NCBI RefSeq assembly: GCF_020360975.1
Contig: NW_025408688.1
Coordinates: 558,001-622,000, forward strand
From: Hirsutella rhossiliensis
Lineage: Eukaryota; Ascomycota; Sordariomycetes; Hypocreales; Ophiocordycipitaceae
Length of the DNA stretch: 64,000 nucleotides
Direction: 5' to 3'
Shown: one piece after another, positions 10,570 through 21,453 of the stretch
Layout: each line of letters starts with the position of its first letter
Numbering within the stretch: position 1 is the stretch's first letter
Translations under genes and position numbers: made by a program
Notes under the pieces: model-generated
What the model was told of the DNA's origin: nothing
Databases searched by the model: none
Seen by the model: the letters and a program-made list of their open reading frames with translations, nothing else

Positions 10570-12150
10570 ATGAAGCCGAATCGGGTAAGGTCTTCAAATT
10601 CGATGAATCAAAAATCAGGAGTCTTTATTCAATTCATTCATCAAAATCTTGAATGAATGGCGATATGGTCGAAATATACGGTGAAAAAAAGGATCACCCC
10701 GCTTCGCAGCTGCCAGCCAAGGGGGCATACAGGGAGGAATGGGCTAATGCCCAAAGCCACCCACCAAGGGCCTCCTTTCTTTCTGAGCAGTGTCAGAAAC
10801 AGCGGTTCTGCGGCTCGTCCGAATGAGGAAGGTGGCAACGATAGTGGGCACACAGAAGAGGTCAATTGAGCTATATGCACGGCTGTGTGTGTGTAAAGGC
10901 GATGTGTGTGTTGCCCCTTCCGGCTAGGAATGTGCCCCTTTGGGCCCGCAGAAATCTCGGCTGAATGCCCCACGTGACCTGGCAGGTGACCCATGCCGCC
11001 CTTCCTGCTGCGCCGTTCCAACAAGCAGACACACGTACACATCAAGAAACAAGCTGCTTTGACCCCATCATACCTGTTGGCAGGGCTCGAGCATGAGACA
11101 AACTGGGAACGTCGTTCAACCGGTGTGTCGTATTATGCTATGAGGATTGTCTTCTATCTAGGAGGAGAGGCCAGCGTGGAAGATATAGCCACGCAAGCCT
11201 CAGCCGCACACGTGACCCTAAGGCCACATGCTGACCGTGTGATCTAGATACAATTGACGAGCATGATTCCCACAATACCAATAGATTCCACAATGCACTT
11301 TCCCATTAGGCACGCCACAGAACCACCGTTCTGACAGGAGCAAGGGTTCGCCCGCGCGGACATGGTAACTTCGAAATCGGCCGCCCATGCGATGACGCAC
11401 TGCGTATTTAAAAGTCTGTTGTGCGTGTTTCAGTTGGATTCCGCCGTTCACACTCCACTGGGAAAATCCCAGTGGGTTGGAAGTGGGGTAGTTAGGGCGT
11501 CCATATATGTTGGTATAACGACCCTAACAGTGCCTGATACGCCCACCGTTTCAGCAGTCTTGCCACCCATACGGAGTATCAAAAACCATGAAGCTTATGA
11601 ACAGTGCCATTTTATAATGCACACCATTTAAATGTAGTATCACTCGAATGTTCTGGATTTTCTGGTTCGGGTGATATAACTCTCGATATCTGTGCTTAAC
11701 ATTTGCTCAAGAAATGCCACATCATCCTGAAGGCAATAAATAGATCGGTCATTTGCTACTTGCAAAACTACATCTCAAGCACAGATTAAGCTCGGCAGCC
11801 CAAATTTTTGAAATATAATACAAGACTTATACCGTTAAACAGCCTCCGGCAAACTGATTAGAAAACGCGTTCAGATCCTCAACGTCTCAATACTGCGCGA
11901 ACAATTGACGTGACACGAATTGCGTCATCTCGCGATTTGGAGACTGTTAGGGACTTATCTACTCATCGAGCCCAATATGACTGCTACTTGCTTGTCCACA
12001 CAAACTAGCCCGATCAGAAAGTACCGAAACATCTGCATGATAAGGATATGTTGTGCCAACTAGCCGCGTTTAGACGCGTTATTCGCGCTCAATTGACCAC
12101 CTGTTAATTCTACTGTCGGAAAGACACGGTCGTCAGCCCATCCCACATTT
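10570..12150. other. hAT left arm, non-coding
   Basis: About 1.6 kb between the left terminus and the transposase region. It has AT-leaning sequence and short open frames only. I see no gene. ATTCAATTCATTCATCAAAATCTTGAATGAATGG near 10630 is a subterminal repeat region that has inverted relatives near 14000-14130. Confidence 0.5.
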
Positions 12151-12446
12151 TTTTGCCTGCATTGGGCAACGGTCTTCGCGACAACTGTCACGACATTATT
12201 TTACGACGATCTCGCCTAATTCCTGCTTCGATGTTTCCGACAGCGGCTTCGGGTCGGCCCCCGAATCAACGTCCTGCCCGACGACCTATCCCACCCGTTC
12301 AACCTCGACTCCGTTATACTTTATTGTGGGTTATTTGGTGTCGTCCCGACTACCTGTCTCACGTCCATTCTCGAGCCTTTTAGCCTAGACCAGGTAAAAC
12401 TTCATTACTGTCCAACCGATAGCTAATTATAACATGATACATAGTA

Positions 12447-13515
12447 TGGCCCCTGCTGAATCGAAAACAGCTGCCGCAGCGAATTTCTTTCCCTCCGACT
12501 GGCAAAGATACGATTGTCTGCGCGCCCCCGGGCCATCCTGACTGTGAGTCAGATGATGACATGCCTGACGCGGATACATCAGAGCCGCCATTGAACAGTA
12601 CCGGTAGTCACATGACGCTCGCAGAGAAAGCCAGACTTATCAAGAAGTGGGCCGACAACAAACAGAAGCATGTTCGCAAGAAGAGAGACAAGAATAGCCA
12701 CGTTTATTGGTACATGCAGAGGGAAGCCATAGACAGAAGCTTTTACTCGGAGTACAAGGATGGACCGAAAATATTCCAAGAGTTCCGGTGGACTTGTATA
12801 GAGTGCCTTCAAAATCCTTCTACTCTTCGGAAGATATTCCAGGTCCTTGAATCGAACCGCCGAGGGGTTACCTCTGGCATGGGAGACCATTTAAAATCCC
12901 ACAGTATTACGAAGGAGTCTCACCACGGTCGAATCAATGGATACGGCCGCGCCATTGGTGGAGGAGATTATACAGAGGTAGATGCATGGAGCGGTCGACC
13001 CAGGCAAAGAGCAAGGCTCACGGCAAAGGAGTCTATCCGCCAGTGGTTTGTAAAACACCGACAACCCTTCTCTGTTGTTGAGAACTTGAGACTCCTGCTT
13101 TCCAAGAGATGTTCTTGGCTCACAATACAACCTGTGTGTACAGGAGCCGTATAACCTTACGCAATCACATCTACACAGACTTTGTGGAACGCAGAGAGAA
13201 GCTGAAGATCGAGCTTCAGTACAATTGTGCTACCATCTCGCTCACCCTTGATATCTGGACAGCACCGAATCGGGTGCCTATTTTCGCCATTATTACGCAC
13301 TGGATTACGCCGGAGTTTGAGGAGAGAGAGGAGGTTATTGAGTTTATCGAGCTCAAAAAATCTCACACTGGCAAACACGAGATAGTTGAGAAGACACTTG
13401 AGGAGCTCAGGCTCAAGCCAAAGCTTCTCGCCATTACGGGAGACAACGCCGCCAACAACGGCACGCTCTATTATTTGAAGACCAGACCACATTCCAATTT
13501 CCGGGCAAGCTGGTA
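12447..13515 (+). pseudogene. hAT transposase, N-terminal and core part, truncated
   Basis: A possible intron ends at ATACATAG (12445), after which a frame runs WPLLNRKQLP...CESDDDMPDADTSE and on to 13154. A Cys-containing segment at 12796-12830 may be part of a BED-type finger. A frame change near 13110 leads to FVERREKLKIEL..ATISLTLDIWTAPN..FAIITHW, the typical RNase-H-like core of hAT transposases with its catalytic Asp, and ITGDNAANNGTL with the second. The third catalytic residue and the C-terminal dimerisation domain are absent. After 13516 a possible intron leads to a Pro-rich tail (about 13567-13722). The element therefore looks non-autonomous. Confidence 0.7.
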
Positions 13516-13722
13516 GATGGTGTGAATATACCCTCATTGTTTGTGTATATGCTAATCTGCGTTCAGGCGAGAATCCTCCTCCTCAACCCCCTGCTCCGGC
13601 GGAAGTTCCCACCGAGGCTGAGGCTCCCAACGAACCTCCTACCCCCAAACCTCCTGCCTCCCAAGCCGATAAGTCTGCGATATCAACCCCCTGTCCAGAT
13701 ACAATGGAGGCTTCGGAGGATT

Positions 13723-14008
13723 GAGGCTCTACAAGTGTGTAACTGTGTACAATCGCGGATTCGAACGCGTTGGACCGATATATTTTGAGGATTCGGCAGA
13801 GCTTTTGAAAGTGCTTATTTTCGGTCCATTTGCCTAGGACGGGCGGATCAGTATTTATGTAAGTTAATTTTGTAATATTCGAGATTATCGAGAGACTTCC
13901 CAGAAGGCTATAAAACCATATACTACTTATTGGCGTTTTCGAGGTATCTTTGCAATCGCTTAGGTACACACCAAATTCACTTCGTTTAGGGATTCCTTCA
14001 AACTATTC
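13723..14008. other. hAT right arm, non-coding
   Basis: An AT-rich stretch between the transposase remnant and the right subterminal repeats. No gene is seen. A long reverse-strand open frame here (13583-13969) has no recognisable content. Confidence 0.4.
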
Positions 14009-14162
14009 ATGAATGGCCTGAATTGGCCCAAACCCAACTTGAATCGCGAAAATTGGAGCTTGAAGATTTTGAATCAAGATCCAAAAAATTCAATTCATTT
14101 GATTCATCCTTCATTCAAAATCTTCAAAAAATTCACCTTCGTCTATCACCCCTATCGATCCA

Positions 14163-15550
14163 TCGCCATCGACGACGAGCGACTGAGCCAACTGCCCGAG
14201 GACGGCAATGTGGTGGACACCATCCCCCAAAGTCAGGTGGAGGCTGCTGATGTGGGACCGGAGGAAGATCAGGAGGCAGAGCCTGACCTAGAGGATGCGG
14301 CTGCGGTGCCTGACCTGTTGGCCAAGGACACGGAGCTCGATGCTCTGCGGTCTATTCTCGCCTCTCATGCCCTGCTCTCCTTGGCATTCCCCTGCCTCTT
14401 TCCAGACGGCAGAGCCGACTTTGTGGAGCCTCGCTTGCGGTCCATTGAGTACAAGGATTACATCGAGCACGCGATGCGGTGGCACGACGGCCGTTTTGCG
14501 CGGCACCCGACCTTCCGTTTTGTCGCATTCAACACCCTGATGCGGTCCCAAGCACGTGCGCGGTCGAAATTCTTTGTGAAGCAACATGATGGCACTCGCG
14601 AACCGCTCACGCGAGAGCAGCTTCTTCAGGCACTCGAACACAGCGAGGATCCCGAGGCGCAGGCCCTGATTAACTCGATCACAAGGCAAGCGGTGTCGAT
14701 TCGCGGTACGCGTCCCTTTTGGAACAGAAAGAGGCAGGACCTCGAGGCGTATGCCTATGTCCTGGGCTGTCCTGGCGCATTTATCACATTTAGCCCGGCC
14801 GATTTGCACTGGCGGAGCCTCTACCAACACATGCCCCGATATGGGGAATGGCTGCGAGCGTCCGAGCCGGAAAGGATGGCATTGTCGCGGTACTTATTGC
14901 GGCAGAATCCTCACATTGCTGCTTTCCACTTTCACCGCCGATACTGTCTCTTTCGGGATGTCGTGTTGAGAACGAAGTTTAACGTGACGGATTACTGGGA
15001 TCGGTATGAATGGCAAGGGCGTGGGAGTCCACACAACCACGGCCTGTACTGGATGGAGAATGGCCCGGTAGCCGACATGGGGGACGAAGCCGCTCGAGAC
15101 CTTTTTGCACGCACGTGGGGGTTCCACATCACTGCCATTAACCCGGAGCCGAGCAGGACAATGCCCCAGGGTGAAGGGAATCCCCTGAGTGTGGATCCGC
15201 TGGGCGTAGAGATGACATTCCTGCGGCTTTCGCAAATCGTCAACCGCTGCCAGCGCCACAGATGCAATACCGCTTACTGCTTGCGCGTCCGAAAGAGAAG
15301 TGGGGACCTGGCGAACGATATGGAAGGGGCTGCAGCCGATATCGAGGCGGCCAATGTCGCCGATCCGGAGAGGGAGTGTCGTTTCAACTTCCCCCGTGCC
15401 TTGCGGGAGCTAGCCGCAGTCATCAGGAAAGAAGGCAAGTCCTATTACATCTTCGAGGCAGCCCGCAACGACAGCCTCATGAACCACTTCAATCCTGCCA
15501 TCATTCTGGGCTGGCTGGCCAATATCGACATATCGCCCTGCACCAGCTTA
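14163..15550 (+). pseudogene. Helitron H1 Rep domain (HUH half)
   Basis: The block resumes in frame after the hAT element (...RS | IAIDDERL). It contains the Helitron-like Rep N-terminal domain: LSLAFPCLFPDGRADF, then WHDGRFARHPTFRFVAFN, then FITFSPADLHW. The metal-binding H-x-H, in the context RGSPHNHGLYW, has its His codons at 15032 and 15038. A Cys pair lies near 15250-15280. The block ends at NIDISPCTSL, where the Crypton begins. The stop at 15575 is Crypton sequence. The HUH endonuclease nicks one strand to start rolling-circle transposition, but its tyrosines lie beyond the insertion. Confidence 0.9.
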
Positions 15551-18500
15551 TCGGTGGTGCCCGCAATTGCGTCGTAATTCACTTAGGCCACGTGACCACT
15601 TATCGCCCGCAAAACGCCGCCCGTGAAATCGTGTGCAGGACGCCTGATAAGTGCATTTGATAAGTTCCCACCCAACTTATCGGGTTTCCGGCCAACACCA
15701 GCCCAGACATTCGCCCTGTAGGAACGTTGCCCGATCGACCGAGATGGCCGCGGACGACTCGTACACGGCAGCTGACGAGCGCGCCCGTGCCGCCCGGAGG
15801 GCGGGCATCCAGGCGAAGAAGGACGAACAGCCGGCGAACACGGCGCGGAGTTACGCGGCGAAGCAGCGGGAGTGGAAGGCGCGTCCCCCGGCCGGTCCTC
15901 CACTTCGATCCCTGTCACGTACGGCCCCCCTAGGCGGCTAACAGACAAATACGTATAGGCCTGGTGCCATACGCCTCGGGCTGCAGCAGACGGCTCGCTC
16001 TATAGCTGGCCCGACGGCGAGCTCGTAACGCCGGACAAGCTGGCGGCGTGGCTCAAAGAGGATATCCTGTTACGACGCGTTGTGCCGCCGCAGAAGAAGA
16101 AGCCGCGCGCGCGGGGTAAGGTTAGGGCGACGGCAACGGCGAGGCCGTACAGGTACGGCAACAGCGCGAACAGGAGCAGCTCGAGGCCGCGGCCATGGCA
16201 GAGGCCGAAAGCCTGGCCGAAGCTTTGAGGTCCCCTGGCCGAGGCCGCTGAGCTGCTCGCTGACGACCGCGAGGGTTACGTGCCACCCACAGGCCTCGCG
16301 ACGGCTGCAGTAGACCTTACCGAAGGGTCTTTGCTTACGAGGGGCACTATCGACGCCTATATCGCGGCCGTTATCGAGCTATGGAGGCTCCAGGTGGCTC
16401 ACGGCAACTCGAATACGGAGAATCCCCGGGGCGCCGCCGTACGAGGATTCCTTGAGCAACGGGGCCGGCAGCGGGGAAGCACGACCGAGCCTCCTTTAAA
16501 GACCGCGGAGCGACGGGATCCAGGCCGGCTACCTCCCCGATGAATGGCTTCGGATCCAGGATCTCCTTCTCACTGGCGCCGCGTATACGCCGCAAAACCT
16601 CCGTACGCGAGTCGACCTCCTCTTCGGCCACTACTACCTCTTACGGGGGGAGAACCGCCGCAAGATGGAGCTTGCAGACCTGTCCCTACTCGACTATCCG
16701 CCTTCGGAAGGGCCGACCGCCTGTGGTTGCCTGGTAAGCCTTTTACGGGACGGCAAGCTAAATAAGACGGCGAGGAAGGAGTTTATGGGCGCGCTCCGGC
16801 ACAAGGACCCTTATTCTGTACGCAAGGGGCCCTAGCACAGCTCTTCTTTGGCGCTGGCACGTCGCCGGCGAACCGCCCCGTCCTTCCGGCGCCGTCAGGA
16901 CTGGTATCGGATCAAGGTCCTCGTCGGGCGGGACCGCGAGCAGGAGCTCTCGTACCCGACGCAGCTACAAGAGACCTGGCGTATCTTCGGCGCTGCCGGC
17001 CTTATCGCGTCGAAGAAGACGCACCTCCCGCGCAGGGTGGGCGCCCAGGACGCGGAGACCCATGGCACGTCGCTCGCCCAGATCTCGCAGGCCGGCCGCT
17101 GGAACCAGAGCGTGCTCTGCCAGGCATATCTTACGCACCTACCGCGGCAGTTCATGCGTATCGTCGCCGGCTTCTCGGCCTCCCGGGGACTACTTCGCGC
17201 GTGCGGCTCACGAACCCCGTACGTCTTACAAAAGCAGCTGTGGCCGTGGATCGAGGAGTGGGAACCCGCTTTGAGGCGCGGGCGCGCCGGCAATGCTGGG
17301 CAGAAGGCGGTCTCGACGACGACGACTTAGCCGCCGACGGCTTCCTTAAGCTTATGCGGCGCCTGCGTATAGTACTTCTGCAGGACCTGGCCGTCCTACA
17401 GCTCCGCTACCCGTCGCTACCGTTCTTCGCCTACGCCCCTTTAGCGGGCCCGAGTGGGACGAGTTCGCCGTCGCCGTGCGGTCCACCGCGGTAGGGGCTA
17501 TGGAGCCGGTAAGCCTGCTCGTACGACGCGCGCTGCCGGAACTAAGCGGCGTCATAGAGAGCACGCGGGAGGCCCTGTTACAGAATAGTCAGCGGCTCGC
17601 CATCCGGCTTGAGGCCCGGCTGACGGGATTCAGGGCGGCCTCGATGCCCTCCTCCAAGGCAAGGTCCCTATCACCTTTACCGGTTACTTCGGAGCCGGGT
17701 CAGCAGAGGCGCTGGCGCCGGCCCCGGCCCCGGCGCCGTCAACAGTACCTACCTTGAATCTCAATACAGCCTGGCCCCGGCCCCGACCCAGAGCCTCTGG
17801 TACCAGGCATGCCTATCGTCACAGCCCTGGCAAGGGTCTTTACGGTGGGGACGTCTGGAAGGAGTGGGAGGAAGGGTTTGCAGGTCAGAAGGCCGTACGG
17901 GAGCTGGAAGAGACGTGGGAAGCCGCTGGCGCCCGGGGAACGGGGTCAGAGTGCAGTTCTGTCGCCGGAAGGTGATCTGGGACGAGCTGTTGGCCCGTAT
18001 GGCGTCCGGCAAATGCAAGGAGGCGGCCGTTGCAGAGCTAGAGCTGTTACGCGCCGGCCGAAGCTTGAACCGACTCGTCGACGAACTCAAACAGCGCCGA
18101 CGGCGGGGCCAGGATCGGGGCCAGGGCCAGGGCCAGATACGGGTACAGGTAGGGACCCCCGTGCCCGATGACCCAGGTCCAGGCCCGGGACCAGGTCCAA
18201 CTCGAGGTCAGGGCCGTCGGGGGCGGAGGACCCGGCTGGGAAAGCGGACCGCCCCTCGTCGACGTAAGCCAGCCGCCTCGTAGAGTCTTTACACATATTT
18301 ATATCCATGTAACTAGACATATTTTTGAGGATCAAAGGGCCGTAGGATCAGTGCATTACTATCTCACAGTTCCTGTGGCCGAGCCTAGCCCCCCATTACC
18401 CATTCGCGGCGCTGCAACGCAAATATCTCGACGGGCAGTAGCCTATACGGAGTGCTCCTCGACCAAACGCGCCGCCGGAGTGTAGTAGTCCCCCAGGCCC

Positions 18501-18639
18501 CGGAATGGCCTGGATTGGGCTGCTGGCCGTGGAGATATTCGCGTGCGCGCCGCCGGGCACTTATCAGATGGTAGATGTGTAATCGCATACGATTTCCCGA
18601 AATTACTCCGCAAATCGACCCCACGATAAGTCCTGCTTA
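15551..18639 (+). mobile_element. Crypton (tyrosine-recombinase DNA transposon)
   Basis: About 3.09 kb inserted between TTA and CAG codons of H1. GCTTA occurs at both junctions (15546-15550 and 18635-18639), the kind of short direct repeat expected for recombinase-mediated Crypton insertion and not a transposase TSD. Both ends carry CTTATCG-type motifs in inverse orientation: 15547-15553, 15599-15605 and 15676-15682 at the left, and GATAAGT at 18625-18631 on the right. The inside is GC-rich and encodes a CBF3/Ndc10-like recombinase with a GCR1_C domain. Confidence 0.82.
15744..18283 (+). pseudogene. Crypton recombinase with GCR1_C domain, frameshifted
   Basis: From ATG 15744, NTARSYAAKQREWKAW (with a possible short intron ending at 15958) leads to WPDGELVTPDKLAAWLKEDI, the usual N-terminal DNA-binding part of fungal Crypton proteins. 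A frame at 16848-17330 carries WYRIKVLVG, KKTHLPRR, AQISQAGRWN and YLTHLPRQFMR, which correspond to the catalytic Arg, His/Arg and Tyr region of the recombinase. The frame at 17864-18283 carries VCRSEG..WEEGF and then FCRRKVIWDELLARM, a GCR1_C domain, followed by an Arg/Gly/Pro-rich tail. At least five frameshifts separate these parts, so it is inactive as read. The DNA is much richer in G and C than its Helitron host. Confidence 0.75.
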
Positions 18640-21003
18640 CAGGCAGTCATTACGTATGCTGCCAAGTATTGCAGCAAATCGGAGAAGAAGACGGAGCCTT
18701 ACTGCAAGCTCGCAGATCAGGTCTTGCCGCATACAGCACACCACCAGCCCCTGTTGTCCTTCTCCTCTCGCCTTATGAATAAGTTGATTGCCGAGCGAGA
18801 TTATTCAGCGCAGGAAATTTCCCACTTGCTGCTCAACATCCCTCTGCAGGAAGGCACTCGGATGGTTGTGTACGTCGACTGCCGCCCGTTGGAGCAGCAT
18901 GCGCGGTCGTACCGCGTCGACGAGGATGTCAGTGAGGCTGTCGGCAGCTACCGGAAATATCTGCAGAGAAATGACCAACATGAGAGTATAACCTATCTCG
19001 AGTACCTGCAGTCCTACAATCTCAAGAGGTGGAGGAGACTCGGTGCGAACGCGAAGAAGAGGGTCCTGTCCTACTTCCCTCGGTACAGGTCAGCGGAGGC
19101 GTCACCCCAATTTCATGACTTCTGCCGTGTCAAATTGATGATGGCCCATCCGCATCGCTCTCCGGAGGAGCTGCTTGCTGTGGACGGGCAGCGGTTTGAA
19201 TCATTTGCGGCGGCGTACCAGTGCTGCCGGCAGCGACACCATTTCCATGAGGACGACCATTACGGGGTGGGAGCAAATGAGCTGCAGGCAGAGGACGATG
19301 AGTTTGAGCGGGAGGAGCACGAAGAGCCTGTCGTGGAGGAAGATTGGCATGAACTCGCCCGTATGCTGCCAGACCATCCGCTGGAGGAGGACGATATCGA
19401 CGTGCTGGGCCGGCGAGATGTCGACGTCAATTATGACTGGACTTCCCACGTTGGACGGTATACCGATGACGGCATTCTCCACGGCGACTTCTGGAAGCAA
19501 CGCAAAGCCGAAAACCCCCTTCACCTTGATGTGGATCATCAGCCGCTGGAGGCTCGCGATTCCCTGAATCCGGAGCAGCGCCTAGTGTACGATACGGTGA
19601 TGGGCCACTTTCTGACCCAGGCCTGCTCCCAGTTGTTACTCCATGTGGACGGTGGCGGTGGCACGGGCAAATCGTACCTTATCAATCTGCTCTCGGAGCA
19701 CCTCCAAGCCGCCTCGGGAGGAAGAGGCACGCCCGTTTGGCGTGCCGCGCCCACGGGCGTTGCGGGAAATCAGATATCGGGCACCACCTTGCACTCCCTG
19801 CTGCACCTCCCCATCAACAAGGACTTCAAGCCCCTGTCAGCGATCGACAAAGCTCAGCTCCAGAAGAAGCTGAAGAATGTCAAGTACCTGATCGTCGATG
19901 AGAAGAGCATGCTGGGTCTGCGACAGCTGTCATGGATTGATGACCGTCTCCGTGAGGCGTTTCCGAATAGGAATGAGGAGTTCTTTGGTGGTCTTAATAT
20001 CCTCCTGGTTGGCGACTTCTTTCAGCTTCCCCCCGTACTGCAGAAGCCTCTTTATTACGACAAGGAGGTGCAGGGAGTAGAGATCAAGGGCAGGAACGCA
20101 TATCGGCGCTTCGACAAGACGGTTTTCTTGAAGGTTGCCCAGCGTCAGCGCGGCGACGATCAGGGAGCGTTTCGCTCAGCTCTTGAGGAATTGCGGTTGC
20201 TCCAACTATCTATGGAGTCCTGGAAGCTCCTCTCCAGCCGCGTGCAGGCGAAGCTGGACGATCAGGAGGTTGCCAGGTTCGTCAATTCCCTGCGAGTATA
20301 CGCCACGAAAGACAGGGTGAACGAATATAACCACTACCACCTCGACCGCCTAGGCCGGCCTGTCATTCAGGTCATGGCTAAGAACGTTGGCCCCGATGCT
20401 GCTGCTGCTCCTGACGACAAGGCAGGCAACCTTGCGAAGCAGATTCCCGTATACATTGGCGCCCGTCTGATGCTGACGTCCAACCTTTGGCAGCCGGTTG
20501 GCCTCTGCAACGGTGCACGTGGTACAGTGTACGATATCGCCTGGGCGCCTGGAGCTGACCCCATGCAAGACCCTCCTTGCGTGATTATGATGGAGTTTGA
20601 CAAGTACACGGGGCCAGTATTCCTGACCACCTCAGATGGCAGGAAGATTGTCCCAATTCTGCCAGTAAACAGGGACTTCCTCGTCGGATCCACACTCTGC
20701 ACTCGCACGCAGTTTCCCCTGATCGTATGCTACGCCATTACGGTTCACAAGTCGCAGAGCATCACCGAAGACATGATCGTGACAGATCTGTCCTGCCGTG
20801 ACTTTCAGACCGGTTTGAGCTACGTGGCCGTCTCGCGTGTGAAGACGCTGCAGGGTCTGATGCTGGATGCGCCGTTTGACCGCAATCATCTGACTTACGC
20901 GTCGCCGCCGGAAGGAATTAAGATGAAAATGAGGGATCAGCAACTTCGCAAACGACAGGTTCTCGTCCATAATCCGTACAAGATAGGCCACGGGCCTACG
21001 TAA
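18640..21003 (+). pseudogene. Helitron H1 Rep tyrosines and PIF1-like helicase
   Basis: The block resumes in frame with QAVITYAAKYCSK, whose two tyrosines (codons 18655 and 18667) match the Y-x-x-K-Y catalytic pair of Helitron Rep. The SF1B helicase follows: LNPEQRLVYDTV, Walker A GGGGTGKS at about 19651-19674, Walker B YLIVDEKSML, GDFFQLPPV, and TVHKSQS with YVAVSRVKTLQGL near the end. The helicase unwinds DNA during rolling-circle transfer. No stop or frameshift is seen in this 788-codon block, so the helicase half is well preserved. The last residues are KIGHGPT. Confidence 0.92.
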
Positions 21004-21389
21004 CTCTACTTGATGCTACCCGCGACAAGAACGACAGTTTCAGGGCGCGGATAACGTAATGAATGTATGATTGGAGATACTGTACTGATTGTTCGGTGAC
21101 TGCTTAACTGTTGGCCTGACTCGCAGCCTTTGGCTGATTGTACGCCTTGCACCACAGCTCTAAAGTGCAAGGTGTGACGTAGTATTTTAAACTACTACTA
21201 CTACTACTACTACTCATCACCCTCCCACCATCATTACACTGCTATAAGCGCAGCACTATCAAAGATGCTAGCATTGCCGGTGCATATTACCAGCCGCTAT
21301 TGCATAGTAGATATGTATGTAGCTGCTGCCGCGTCTTATCGGCTACCAGTTTCGTGATGGGGTCGTTCATTGCTCGTGGTCGTTCACAG
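21004..21389. other. Helitron 3' non-coding with ACT microsatellite
   Basis: A non-coding stretch after the helicase stop. An ACT trinucleotide run (about eight units) lies at 21191-21214. Nothing else is recognised. Confidence 0.6.
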
Positions 21390-21453
21390 TACTAGGGGGG
21401 ACTAAAATTCGTCCCGGAGGGGGGTGAGGGACGAATTTTAGTCCCCCCTAGTA
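21390..21453. repeat. 26-bp perfect hairpin, candidate Helitron 3' terminator
   Basis: Arms 21390-21415 and 21428-21453 are exact reverse complements (TACTAGGGGGGACTAAAATT and on), with a 12-base G-rich loop. Helitrons carry a hairpin just inside the 3' terminus, and this is the only strong one after the H1 stop. CTAG occurs at both arm bases. Typical Helitron stems are shorter, so an unrelated palindromic element is the alternative. Confidence 0.55.

Larger units (their letters stand above)
10514..14154 (+). mobile_element. hAT transposon, 3.64 kb, with TIRs and 8-bp TSD
   Basis: The element begins TAGGGCTGATA and ends TATCACCCCTA, which pair as an 11-bp terminal inverted repeat with one mismatch. 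The 8-bp duplication TCGATCCA stands at 10506-10513 and 14155-14162. TSD length and TAGGG ends fit the hAT superfamily, and the encoded transposase fragment agrees. Subterminal copies of TTGAAGATTTTGAA and ATTCATTCA-type motifs occur at both ends (10525-10660, 14000-14135), likely transposase binding sites. Confidence 0.9.
2572..21453 (+). mobile_element. Helitron H1, interrupted by gypsy, hAT and Crypton
   Basis: This is a rolling-circle transposon with one long Rep-helicase gene, now in four blocks: 2572-3346, 9458-10513, 14163-15550 and 18640-21003. Removing the three inserts, with one copy of each target duplication, leaves 5583 bases, exactly 1861 codons. The only internal stop is the TAA at 2779. 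Domains in order are a Cys finger, a second Cys cluster, a DUF6570-like segment, a Helitron-like Rep with HUH and tyrosine motifs, and a PIF1-type helicase. The 3' boundary is placed at a 26-bp hairpin (21390-21453), which is inference. The 5' boundary is set at the ATG only because the terminus was not found. Confidence 0.88.

Noticed and set aside
10506..14162. A 10-bp or 12-bp target duplication, which would suggest a Mutator-type element
   Set aside because: CTATCGATCCAT is shared by both flanks, but with TAGGG termini an 8-bp TCGATCCA duplication fits exactly, and the encoded transposase is hAT.
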